Shown: in pieces, positions 32,940 to 43,600 of the stretch
Position numbering within the stretch: the first letter of the stretch is position 1
How the letters are laid out: every line of letters starts with the position of its first letter
Assembly: GCF_910594005.1 (NCBI RefSeq)
Contig: NC_057824.1
Span: forward strand, 25,075,314 to 25,139,313
Direction of reading: 5' to 3'
Length of the DNA: 64,000 bases
Source of the DNA: Cervus elaphus
Taxonomy: Eukaryota > Chordata > Mammalia > Artiodactyla > Cervidae
Made by a program: the position numbers and the translations under genes
The notes under the pieces: model-generated
What the model saw: the letters and a program-made list of their open reading frames with translations, nothing else
Told to the model about the DNA's origin: nothing
The model's database searches: none

Positions 32940-33724
32940 AATTAAGATTAAAAAAATCAAAAGGTTGATCAGGAACCTATCTCCCCAGTTGGCAGGACAG
33001 TACTTTTGGATCAAATTTTTAATTATATTCACTGAGTTACTAAGTGTCCTGATGATATAAAACAAAGGACTTCTTTCTGGATGACCTGGGAATTGACTTC
33101 CAAAGAAGATTGACAGAAAATCCAGGAGAATGAGTACATATTCTTAACTTCCTTTCACTATTTCTTTCAGTAACCTCCACGAAATCATCTGTCACAAACT
33201 TCTAGATTATATCCAGAGAACACTACAGAACCGGGGAACACCATAGACCTGAGGTTTGCTAGAGGACATGGTTGTGTCTTATTAAACTATCAGCCAGTTC
33301 TCAAATGATTCAGCAAATAATTATATACCTATGTACCACATAAAAACATTAACAAGCTTTTGCACCACAGTGGAGAGTAGGGACTGTGTATTGTGCCTTT
33401 CTAAAACTTGTCTAAGTGTTTGTAAATTATGATTAAAAGTTTTTAAAAGACACGATTGCTCACATTGTTAAGAATTTTTCCATTATATTTTTAGTTTTGT
33501 CAAGAGGATTTTTCTGGGTGCTGAGGTTAGGGTAACACTGCTTTTGTAAGATGACTACAAAGCTGTTAGAATTGTCTTTTCAGGCCAGCATAGGTAGACA
33601 GGTGACCTCCTTTTTCATTTCTTCTAAAAAGGTTGGTTTATTCTGATGTTTCTGCTCTCCTTGATTCAATTTTGGTAACATGTGGTAACACTCTTTGGTG
33701 GCTTATTTAAGAAAACCTTACGTT
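32940..33724 (-). other. intron of unit D
   Basis: Contains 'cctgaggtttgctagagg' at 33,246, shared with A and C. No coding sequence. Confidence 0.5.
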
Positions 33725-34135
33725 TTAGGGTATTATGTCAAGTGAAATAAGGCAGACAAAGACAAATACTGCATGACCTTACTTATATGTGGAGTCTGAA
33801 AAAATAAAACAACAAACAAAATGAAAATACACTCGTGGATGCAGAGAATACATGGGTCGTTGCCAGAAGGGCGGGGGCTGAGATGTGAGTGGGTGAAACA
33901 GGTGACAGGGATTAAAGGTACAAACATCCACTTATAAGTCACAGGGATGAAATATACAGTAAAAGAAATATGGTCAATAACATTTTAACTTTGTATTGGG
34001 ACAGATGGTTACTAGACTTGCTGTGCTGATCATTTCATAATATAAATGCAAATATCAACAGTACACCTGAAACTAACATAGTATTGTACATCAATTATAT
34101 TTCAATTATAAAAACTCTCTAAATAAGGCCAGACA
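33725..34135 (+). repeat. L1 3' end
   Basis: Forward: 'aagtgaaataaggcagacaa' to 'catcaattatatttcaatta'. Confidence 0.8.
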
Positions 34136-34660
34136 CAGAATTAATGTATTAGCATTCATTTAAATAAATGGTGAGAAAGAAAAAGAAAACCATATTTTTT
34201 TTTTTGCCTAAAATGCCAAGTATATTGCCGTGAAGTTTTACATGAACTTTTTTATAACCTCTTTTATCTGATTATATTTCTTGCCTCATTCATACAATTT
34301 TCACTTTTTTTTTTTTTTGGCTTGCCACATTTAGCTACTTGTCACCTTCTTCAGCAACTAACTTTGAGTGTTACCAGGCATGGCTTCAGTTTTCCAATTT
34401 ATTTTGTTCCCTTATTAAACTACTCCTCCTTCATTTCTATTGGTTTTATTACTGTTTCTTCCAGAACCTTACGTTGAAGGCATGTTTTAGTTTTTCTGGC
34501 TAAATAAATAAATGCTTTCAAGTTTTTCTTGGAAAAAGTGAAACAGGTGCTTCAAAGGGGGGAAAAAAAATTTCCTTGACTGTCAAGAGGCATTACAGAC
34601 AAGTTGTAAATGATTAGTTGGGAGAAATAAACTTTATATGCATAGATAATAAAGACATGC
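34136..34660 (-). other. intron of unit D, second part
   Basis: 34,330-34,515 aligns with the unit B and C intron blocks. No gene is seen. Confidence 0.45.
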
Positions 34661-34664
34661 AGAG

Positions 34665-34890
34665 GGCTTCGCAGATGACACAGTGGTAAAGAACCCACCT
34701 GCAAATGAAGGAGATACAAGAGACTCAGGTTTGATCCCTGGGTGAGGAAGATCTCCTGGAATGGGAAATGGCAAACCAGAATACTGGCTACTCCAGTATT
34801 CTTACCTGGAAAATTCCATGGATGGAGGAGCCTGGCAGGCTACAGTCCATGGGGTCTCAAAGAGTCAGAAACTACTGACACATATACACA
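34665..34890 (+). repeat. Bov-tA SINE
   Basis: Forward SINE with a slightly altered body ('ccagaatactggctactcca'). Confidence 0.85.
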
Positions 34891-35072
34891 GAATATCGAC
34901 AAGTAAGGGAAAACAGACAAAAAGCAAAACAAGAAACACATCTGGGGAACTGCAATGATCAGTGAATCTTTTTTAGACATACCTGAGTTCACCTAGTAAC
35001 AAGAGAAAAAAATCTTAGATGACTTTCAAACACACCACAACATATATTTTTTAAAAATAGAGTTCCCTTTAC

Positions 35073-35132
35073 CTGATTAAATGAATCTCCTTAATAACAA
35101 ACAGGCAAACACATTTCAAGATGAAACCTTGA
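35073..35132 (-). other. predicted non-coding exon 1 of unit D
   Basis: Ends at donor AATCAG|GTAAAGG (GT at 35,071-35,072). The start is inferred from the TATA box. Confidence 0.5.
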
Positions 35133-35155
35133 ACACAGCTACCTCACTGCGTTTC

Positions 35156-35182
35156 TTTTATAGGAGACAGGATCTTGATTGG
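35156..35182 (-). promoter_or_regulatory. TATA/CCAAT promoter of unit D
   Basis: TATAAAA at 35,156-35,162 and CCAATC at 35,177-35,182 (minus strand). 'ggataattgcaataac' next to it keeps the TAATTG core seen in unit C. The inverted upstream CCAAT of A and C is absent. Confidence 0.7.
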
Positions 35183-35504
35183 ATAATTGCAATAACGTGG
35201 ATTCTATGGAGAGCCTTTATCACCTGTCAGCTTTCATCCCAATTAATCCAGCGATAGAAAATGGTGAGAGGCTGAGAAGCTTGTGGGACACTCACGTATC
35301 ATATACTGATTAAGGATCGTGCATTTATGTAAAACACTAGGAAATCATAGGTTTGTTTATCTGTGGGATGTTGATAGTCATGGTTTCATTTGGCTTCACT
35401 TGATGATTTGGTCAAGATGAGGGAAGTCTCTCTCCTTAGCTAGTTGGTACCAGTGGTTTCCAACTGCCGTGAGTTTAAGAAGCCTGGGACCCTTGTTTTT
35501 AAAG

Positions 35505-35640
35505 ATTTTTTTCATGTGGACTGTTTTTAAAGTCTTTACTGAATTTGTTACAATATTGCTTCTATTATGTTTTGGATTTTTTGGCCATGGTGGATGTAGG
35601 ATCTCAGCTTCCTGACCAGAATTGAACCTGCACCAATTCA
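35505..35640 (-). repeat. tRNA-Glu-derived SINE fragment
   Basis: Reverse and diverged. It ends 'cctgaccagaattgaacctg'. Confidence 0.7.
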
Positions 35641-35994
35641 TGAGTTTTTGAAGTGCAGTTCAATGAGTTTTGACATATGTATATATATCTCGAGGAAAGC
35701 ATCAGCACAAATAAGGTCATAAACACATCCATTGCCTCCCAAAGTTTCTTTGTATCTCTTGGTAATCCACATCTCCCCTCCCATCCCCAGGCAGCAACCT
35801 GAAGTATAATTAAGAAAAGAGAACTTTTCTTTTTTCATTAGAATAGAAATTTTATGAGTGAAACTTGAAAAACATAAATGGTTAAAAAAAAAAAGAGGGA
35901 AATGAAGAATTCTATTTGTGTAAAACAACAATAGAAAATACACTATTCTCATGTGTTTGAGATGTGGGGTTTGGGATATTATTTTCTTGCAATG

Positions 35995-36132
35995 TTTAGT
36001 CTTTTTTTATTTTTTTTTGACCACAGGGCTCAACGTATGTGGATCTTAGCTCCCTGACCAGGGATCAAACTGGTGCGCCCTGCAGTGGAAGCTCAGAGTG
36101 CTAAACACTGAACCACCAGAGAAGTCTCTAGA
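35995..36132 (-). repeat. tRNA-Glu-derived SINE
   Basis: Reverse element from a T-rich run to 'accaccagagaagtctc'. Confidence 0.8.
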
Positions 36133-36194
36133 ACATGTCAGTATCTGGTGGTACTCAGGGAGAAATTGGAAGTGATTTAGAGGCATCTATATGA

Positions 36195-36425
36195 AGTTTG
36201 TGAGCTTCCCTGGTGGCTTAGACGGTAAAGCATCTGCCTGCCATGTGGGAGACAAGGGTTCAATTCCTGGGTTGGGAAGATCTCCTGGAGAAGGAAATGG
36301 CAACCCACTCCAGTATTCTTGCCTGGAAAATCCCATGGATGGAGCAGCCTGGTAGGCTACAGTCCATGGGGTCGTAAAGAGTCGGACATGACTGAGCGTC
36401 TTTACTTTCTTTCACTTTCTGTTTG
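36195..36425 (+). repeat. Bov-tA SINE
   Basis: Forward SINE ending in a 'ctttactttctttcactttc' tail. Confidence 0.9.
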
Positions 36426-36599
36426 AAGTTTGTGGGGAAAATGCAAAACATTTTCTGTAATCTGGAATTATATTAAAGTACACCCTATTAGGAAAAACTA
36501 AAGATTGAATTTTTATAAAACTCCTCAATAGTAGGTTTTTATATTTGTAAATGAGAAGTTTGAACTTGCTTCTGTGAACATTAGTTCTTCTTATCAAAG

Positions 36600-36893
36600 C
36601 TGTTCGAGATATAATTCATGTAACATACAATTTACCCTTTGCAAGTGTACAGTTCAGAAGATTTTAGTATTTTTTTCACAAGACTACAACCATCACCATG
36701 AATTCCAGGACATTTTCATCACCCCCAAAGAAACCTTGTACCCATTAGTGGTTACTTCCCATACCCTCCTTCCCTCTGAACCTGGCAGCCACTAATCTAC
36801 TTTTTGTCTCTATGGCTTTACCTATTCTGGACGTTTTATATAAATGAAATCTTACAATAGGTGGTCATTGTGTCTGGCTCCTTTTACTTAATA
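36600..36893 (-). repeat. reverse L1 3' region, left half
   Basis: 'gcaagtgtacagttcagaag', 'accatcaccatgaattcca' and a final 'gtctggctccttttacttaa'. It continues at about 38,620 after the nested insertions. Confidence 0.75.
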
Positions 36894-38612
36894 CAGTTAA
36901 GTCCCCTACATACAAATTCCATTTCAAGAGCAATTTCGTTAAGTCCAATGAAGTTAGTTAGGTACCCAACTAATGTAATCAGCTATATAGTACTGTTTGA
37001 CCATTTCCAATTTACCTTGATTCATGGATCTCACATTCCAGATTCTTATGCAAGATTGTTCCTTACAACATCAGACTTTACTTCCATCACCAGTCACATC
37101 CACAACTGGGTATTGTTTTCGCTTTGGCTCCATCTCTTCATTCTCTCTGAAGTTACCTTTCCATTCTTCTCCAGTGGCATATTGGGCACCTACCAACCTA
37201 GGGAGTTCACCTTTCAGTGTCCTATCTTATTGCCTTTTCATACTGTTAATGGGGTTCCCAAAGCAAGAATATTGGTTTGCCATGCCCTTCTCCAGTGGAC
37301 CACGTTTTGTCAAAACTCTCCACCATGACCCTTCCTTCTTGGGTGGCCCTACATGGCATGGCTCATAGTTTCATTGAGTTAGATAAGGCTGTGGTCCATG
37401 TGATCAGTTTGGTTAGTTTTCTGAGATTGTGGTTTTCATGCCTGCCCTCTGATAGATAAGGGGCTTATGGAAGCTTCCTGATAGGAGAGACTGACTGTTG
37501 GGGAAACTGGGTCTTATTCCGATGGGTGGGGCTGTGTTACCTCCCTGTTGTTTGACCTGAGGCCAAACTATGTTACGGTAATGACTATAATGGCTATCTC
37601 CTTCAAAAGGACTTGTCCACGCACAGCATTACTTTGCTGACAAAGGTCTATTAGTCAAAGCTATGGTTTTTCCAGTGGTCACGCATGGATGTGAGAGCTG
37701 GACCATGAAGAAAGTTGAGCACCGAAGAACTGATGCTTTTGAACTATGGTGTCGGAGAAGACTCTTGAGAGTCTCCTTGGACTGCAAGGAGATCCAACCA
37801 GTCCATCCTAAAGGAGATCAGTCCTGGGTGTTCATTGGAAGGACTGACGCTGTAGCTGGAGCTCTGATACTTTGGCCACCTGGTGCGAAGACCTGACTTG
37901 TTGGAAAAGACCCTGATGCTGGGAAAGATTGAAGGCAGAAGGGGACGACAGAATGTTAAGATGGTTGGATGGCATCACTGACTTGATGGACATGATGGAC
38001 TTGATGGACTCCTGAGCAAGCTCCAGGAGTTGGTGATGGACAGGGAACCCTGGCGTGCTGCAGTCCATGGGGTTGCAGAGAGTCAGACACAACTGAGCAA
38101 CTGGCCTCAACTGATATAGTGCTGTACTGTAATAGGTCTATAAAACTTTTCACACAAATAGTGCATTGAACACAAACACAAAAATCAAGGAAAATATTTT
38201 TAATCTTATGGTACAGGACCTAGGACAGTGCAACAGCTGGCATTAAGGGGCTGGCATCGAGTGAACAGGCAAGAAGAGTGACTGATGGAGGAGGGAGAAG
38301 ACAGTAACATTGAAGGATCACCAGCAATAGGAGGTGGAGGGCGAGCTGCAATTTGACTCACCCCTGATGTTGTTGGCACAGGTTCTGGTTCCTTGCTAGA
38401 TTCAATTCTATCCACCCTCTTGCTTCCAGACACCCGGGGCTTGAAATAAAGATACCATACTACTGTACTCTATACAGTACTATACAGTCCATAAAAGCAC
38501 TACTTACAGAAGATGCACACGTTGACAATATATGCCAGACACGTGAGCCACCTTACGTGACTGCACATGCAAACACACATTCCCACCTTGAAAGTTCGGA
38601 CTTGGAGGTTAA
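36893..38612. mobile_element. old DNA transposon (probably Tigger-like), split by Bov-B
   Basis: The left arm (36,893-36,996) begins 'cagttaagtcccctacatac' and the right arm (38,114-38,612) ends near 'aagttcggacttggagg', like terminal inverted repeats. The minus strand of the right arm keeps a decayed peptide segment (38,206-38,433) rich in Ser and Pro, of the kind found in transposase tails. I recall this family only approximately, so the superfamily is a tentative call. Confidence 0.5.
36985..38125 (+). mobile_element. Bov-B LINE 3' portion with target-site duplication
   Basis: Forward Bov-B from about 36,997 to 38,113. It includes 'ccacatccacaactgggtat', 'gtttcattgagttagataag' and the 3' end 'gagcaactggcctcaactga'. 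Target copies ATATAGTACTGT (36,985-36,996) and ATATAGTGCTGT (38,114-38,125) flank it and rejoin the DNA transposon exactly. Confidence 0.85.
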
Positions 38613-38619
38613 CAGGTCA

Positions 38620-39135
38620 TAGTATTTTCAGGGTGCGTCCATGTTGTGGAATGTATCAGTAAGTCATTCCTTTTTTGTGGTTTAATAATATTCCATTGAA
38701 TGGATAGACTACATTTTGTTTATCCATTCATCAGCTGATGGACATTGGGTTGCTTTACTTCTCTATTATGAATAATGCTGCTATAAACATTCAAGGACAA
38801 ATCTTTCTGTGGACCTATGTTCCTAATGTCCTTGGGTGTATACAAAGGAATGGATGTGGGTAACTCTGTGTTTTAAGCTATTTGAAGAAATGGCCAGACT
38901 GTTTTCCAAAGCAGCTGCACCATTTCATATTCCCATTTGCAATGCATTCCAATTTCTTCACATTCTTCTTGTCCTTTAGGGTCAAGTGGTATATCTCATT
39001 GTGGTTTTGATTAGCATTTTCCTGATGACTAATGATCATCTTTTCAAGTGCTTGTTGGTCATATGTGTATCTTTTGGGCAAATGTCCATTCTGACCCTTT
39101 GCTCATTTTAAAAATTGGATTGTCTTTATTTTTGA
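38620..39135 (-). repeat. reverse L1 3' region, right half
   Basis: Continues the left half: 'gtgcgtccatgttgtggaat', 'aataatattccattgaatgg' and 'gaccctttgctcatttta'. Confidence 0.75.
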
Positions 39136-40281
39136 ATTATAGGTTTATAGTCTTAAATACACCTTCCCATGGAATCTACTTTCTATGGTAAACAAATCAA
39201 TTATGCTAAACCCCTACATTAAACGTAGTGTACTCACTTTAAACAGTCTAAAATGACAGTGGAGTGAAAAACTTTGTTTCAAAAGCTTTCATGATTTAAA
39301 AACCTGGAGAACCACCTAAAGCTCTTATTCCTTTAGTCGTTCTATTCATCAATGACATGATCTTTGAAAGCATGCCTCACTTTGTCTTTTCTGTACTAGT
39401 AACTACATCACTTATTACTAGAGACGTATACTCCAGTTCAAATCCAGCGGAAGTACCTGCAAAGTCAATTTACTGCCTCGGGTATGTTTGACAATGACCT
39501 GAAGTTTTATAGTCTTTTCTCCTGAGCTTCCTCCCCTAGGTAAGTAAATCTATGTAGGGTGAGGAGTAATCTGGAGGAATAAGGAAAGGCTATGGGAAAT
39601 AAGTATTTTCTTGCCTCCAGCGTGCAGGATTGGATCCAGGTCTTCTCTAAATGATGATGGTTAATTTCCCTCAACAAATGTATGCTAATTCAGTGATCTG
39701 GAACCCTGGGCCATGGAATCAGTTATTTTATTTCTGATTCAAGGGTCTTTTCCAAGACCCAACTCAGCATGGGGGCCATGAAACTGGAGTTGGTCACCAG
39801 TTCCATGGCTGATTCACATGCAAGTCCACCAGTGGCCTGCAGACAAGCTCTGGATATGTCTGCACAAATTACTGTAATGGAGCTGTCAAGTGAACAAATG
39901 ATTGAAAGCAGATGAAGAAAAGAATTATCTCACAGGCATTCAAATAAAACACCAACAAGATATGCAATGCCAACAGTGTATCGTGAAACAAATGTTGACA
40001 CTTTAATAATAAAAAACACAACCACGAAGAAGCACTGTATTTTCCCTCTATTATATTAGTAAATACACAGAACAACAACAAAATAAATGGACTTACTTTC
40101 AACTACTGGTTCTTATACACCCACGAATATGGATCAGAATTACTGCGGATGTATTAAAAAATATATTGAAGTCTAGGTAGGCCTCACTCTGAGGTTACAG
40201 CAGGGGTCAGAGTCAGAACCCAGGTATTTTTTTTACAAGCTCTTCGGATAGCTGAATTTCCTGCTGGTTAAGTCTCTGATT
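39136..40281 (-). other. RSL1D1 3' UTR and downstream region
   Basis: From the stop codon leftwards there is no ORF. A minus-strand AATAAA at 39,727-39,732 would give a 3' UTR of about 550 nt. It is one candidate only. I see no repeat I can name. Confidence 0.4.
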
Positions 40282-40608
40282 TTAGGTTGACTGGCGTACT
40301 TTGGGTTTTTTGGGTCGCTGTGTCAGGGTACGGGGGGCTTTTTTCGCAGATTTACTAGCAGTAGTGAAGAACTTGGCCTCTGGCTTTTTGGGAGTCTGTC
40401 TTGGGTCTTTTTTCCCCAGTGAAGAGTTTCTTTCTTTCTCTACCTCTTCTTTGACTCTGGCCTTCTTCCCTGGGCCTTTCCCTGGGGTCTTGGCCTCTGC
40501 AGCTACTGGGGTCTCCAGGGCTGGGGAGGCCTTTCTCTTCTTCCCACGAGCTGTGCTGGGACCAGGACTCTTTTTCAGAGACTTCTTTCCTGCGGCAGCT
40601 TTTTGTAT
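40282..40608 (-). CDS. RSL1D1: RSL1D1 exon 9
   Basis: Residues 375-482 plus TAA. Acceptor 'tttcttag' at 40,609. Lys/Pro-rich tail with [10 protein letters not shown] and a terminal R-Q-S-T. Confidence 0.95.
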   Translation of the reverse strand: MQKAAAGKKSLKKSPGPSTARGKKRKASPALETPVAAEAKTPGKGPGKKARVKEEVEKERNSSLGKKDPRQTPKKPEAKFFTTASKSAKKAPRTLTQRPKKPKVRQST

Positions 40609-43600
40609 CTAAGAAAAAGAAACAGGTGGTGAATGTGGGCCAGACCACTGACAACATAACCCGAAGAGTTTCTGTTCTTAAAATTTAGAGAGCCCCTAAA
40701 AGGCACACTGCAGCGCAGAGAGTAAGGAATGGCCTTTTCCTTGTGACTTGCAAACATTTTGAAAGGCAGCTGCATTTCATTATTATTAACTGTAGAAAGG
40801 ACCCTGGCATCTTCTTGGTCCAATCAGAGGAAAAACATCTTCTCCTATGGCTGGGGCTAAGCGTCCGGGAAGCACGTGCTGGGAGCATGGCAGGGAGACC
40901 TGTGACCTCATCCTGACTCTTCTTCACCCCCAGGAGTAAATTCCCTATATGTGGGTTAGGGCCGTGGGTTACCCTGCTGAAAACCAGGTTGGTTGGCTGG
41001 TTACCCAGTGAAAATCAACTGTGGGGCATGTTAGAAAAAAGCAGGGACTGTACTCCAGGCTGGGACTCCTGGATTTTCCAAGCACCCTAGATGATCCAAG
41101 GATAACATTCCAGCAATGGATTGTGTCCCACAGAGAGACAATATAGACAAAACCATCAACAGGACTTTGTTTCTGACAATATAAAACAATAGATGGAAAT
41201 TCTGAAAAACATTAAAAATATGGTGAAACTTTTCTATCTTTCTCCAAATTTCCTAGGTGGTTCAAAAGGCACACACACTTCAACACTCTTTTCCAACCAT
41301 GCCACACAGTTTGTGGGATCTTAGTTCCCCAACCAGGGATCGAACTCAGGACCACGGCAGTCAAAGTGCCGAGTCCAACCACTGGACCTCCAGGGAACAG
41401 CCGACACCTGAATACTCTTGAATCGTTATCACCCCAGCAGCGATGCTTTCCCCTCTTTAATCTCCAGCATACCACTTTCCAGTCACATTAAAACAAATAC
41501 AGCTTACTTCTTCTAGAAACAATTACACTGCTTACAGTAAACATACTGATCACGAACATTAATTTCAAGTATATTAAAAAAATCTCAATAGCACTTTGGG
41601 GATACTTTAAAAAGGAATATTTTCACTAACAGGAAAATTATAATTTTGTTGAAGATTTTAAGGATTACTGTTATAAAAATACACAGAACATGTAAAGTGT
41701 AGTGATAGCCGTGGGACGACCCTGATGGGCTGTGCCCAGAGACACTGTAAGTCTCCCAGACACATCACGAAAGCTACCCTCCAATCTCTTAAAAAGGACC
41801 CACTGCTCCCCTCTGAGTCTCTCCCCAGTAGCTGGATGGATACTCTGAGTGAAAACATTAACAAAGCACCCCAAAATAAAAAACTTCAGTTCCTTATAAC
41901 CACCTCCTCTGAAACCCATGAAGTCAGACTTCTGTTAAGAGCCACGCAGGACCGAGTGTTTGAAAAGGTGTCAGAGGCGGGACCCAGCACCCAGGTTTCC
42001 TCTCAGGTAAGTTTTCTGAGATGAATGATGTGGTGACTGAGGACTCACCTTCGGAAACTGAATCTGCTCTTCAAAACCACAGGCAACATGGTGGAATTAT
42101 TAGCATTATTAATATGGCTGAGTCTCCCTTGATTCCAAGGTACATGAAGAAAGCCTTGGCTGACTACACGTCACTCCAATATTTAAGGAGGGAGGCAGAG
42201 TCAGTCAAAGGTTCTTGGGGCTCACCCTGGTATTTTTCATCCCTTAGTTCACAAATTTTTACAAGAGCTGCCTCCCAGGTGTAGCACTTCCTGTCCCTCA
42301 GCAGTGCCTGCTGGCACACGTGGGCCCCAGAACCATCCACAATGGGCACCAATATGAATGAAAATACCTTGGTGCTTCCCGCAGCTGGAGTTTTCTTCAA
42401 TGGCACCAGCAATGGGATTTCATCTTCAGAATCGTCCTGTGCTTTAGGCAGGGCGCTCACCCCACCGGTCTCCTTCTGGGGTGCAGGGTCCTGGGCTGGA
42501 GCACCCCCAGTTTTGGGAGCCGCCGCGTCTGTCGTCGGGGCAGGTTTGGCCTTTCCAGCCTGCTTCAGAAGCTTCTTCTCTTTCTTCTCCTGCTGTCTTT
42601 TAAGAGCTCTTGACTTCTTCTTTCGGCTTTTCTTTGATACCTCCAAAAACAACCAAGCATAATTTTAAGGGCAGAATCTTCTTAGCACGTGCAGTCAGGT
42701 CTTTCATCAGCTCCAGAAAGGGCTGAGACCTGCACAAGATCCAAGCAAACCAGCCCCATTGCCACCACTTGAAACCCAATTTCACTTTGTCTCAAATCCA
42801 CAGCCAAAGATGCATTTTATGTGGTAAATTCTATCCAGAATCTGAGTATGTGAAGCGTGTAGTCACCGGCTGTGTGGAAGTCAACTTAGTCTATAGGTTG
42901 AGTTACGAATAATCCAGAACTGTACAGTATGTGTTGTGAAACAGCTGGTCTTCCATACATGCAGGGTTCCATATCTACAGCTCAATCACATGTGAATCAA
43001 AAATGTTCTGGGGAGGGGATCCCCAAAGCTCCAAACAGCAAAACTTAAATTTGCTGCACTCTGGCAACTGCATTCAGTTCACACTGCATTTAGTATTATA
43101 ACCTAAAGATGACTTAAAGTATATGGGAGGATGTGTGTAGTTTAACTTATATATGGGACATTGTTTTTCAGGCACAAAAACAAAACAAACAAACAAACAA
43201 AACAAAACAACACTCATTGGATACATGGATGAACATGGCTGGAGAAAGACTGAATCAACTAGGAGACTGGTCCAACCAATAACAAAAGGTTCCCTTTTCT
43301 CTCCTGCCACTTTTTACAGTGGTACCAGCAGTACTTAAAACCCACACACCAAAACCAAGAGGCATGTCAGCCTCAAGCAGTCTGACATTTTGCCCACGAA
43401 TAACCAAGTACTCAACAGCCTAGATTTTGGGTTTCCTCTTCCTCTTAACCTCTCTTGCAGGCTCTTCTGAACCTCTGTTCTCTCTTCTTGAGCTGTGCTT
43501 ACAGACGTGATGAAGCCTGTCCAGGATATGAGCTCCTACTAACCTTTTTCAACAGGTCTCGTGCGCGGAGTCCCTGGGCTTCGCCCTGGCAGCTGACGAA

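Larger units (their letters stand above)
31100..36000 (-). repeat. tandem BCAR4-like unit D (nearest RSL1D1)
   Basis: Landmarks: 3' flank (31,880-32,235), AATAAA (32,258-32,263), coding exon to 32,690, intron landmark 33,246, exon 1 and promoter (35,073-35,182), upstream block (35,340-35,425), old reverse L1 (35,640-35,820), and a last homology block at 35,945-36,000. Confidence 0.7.
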
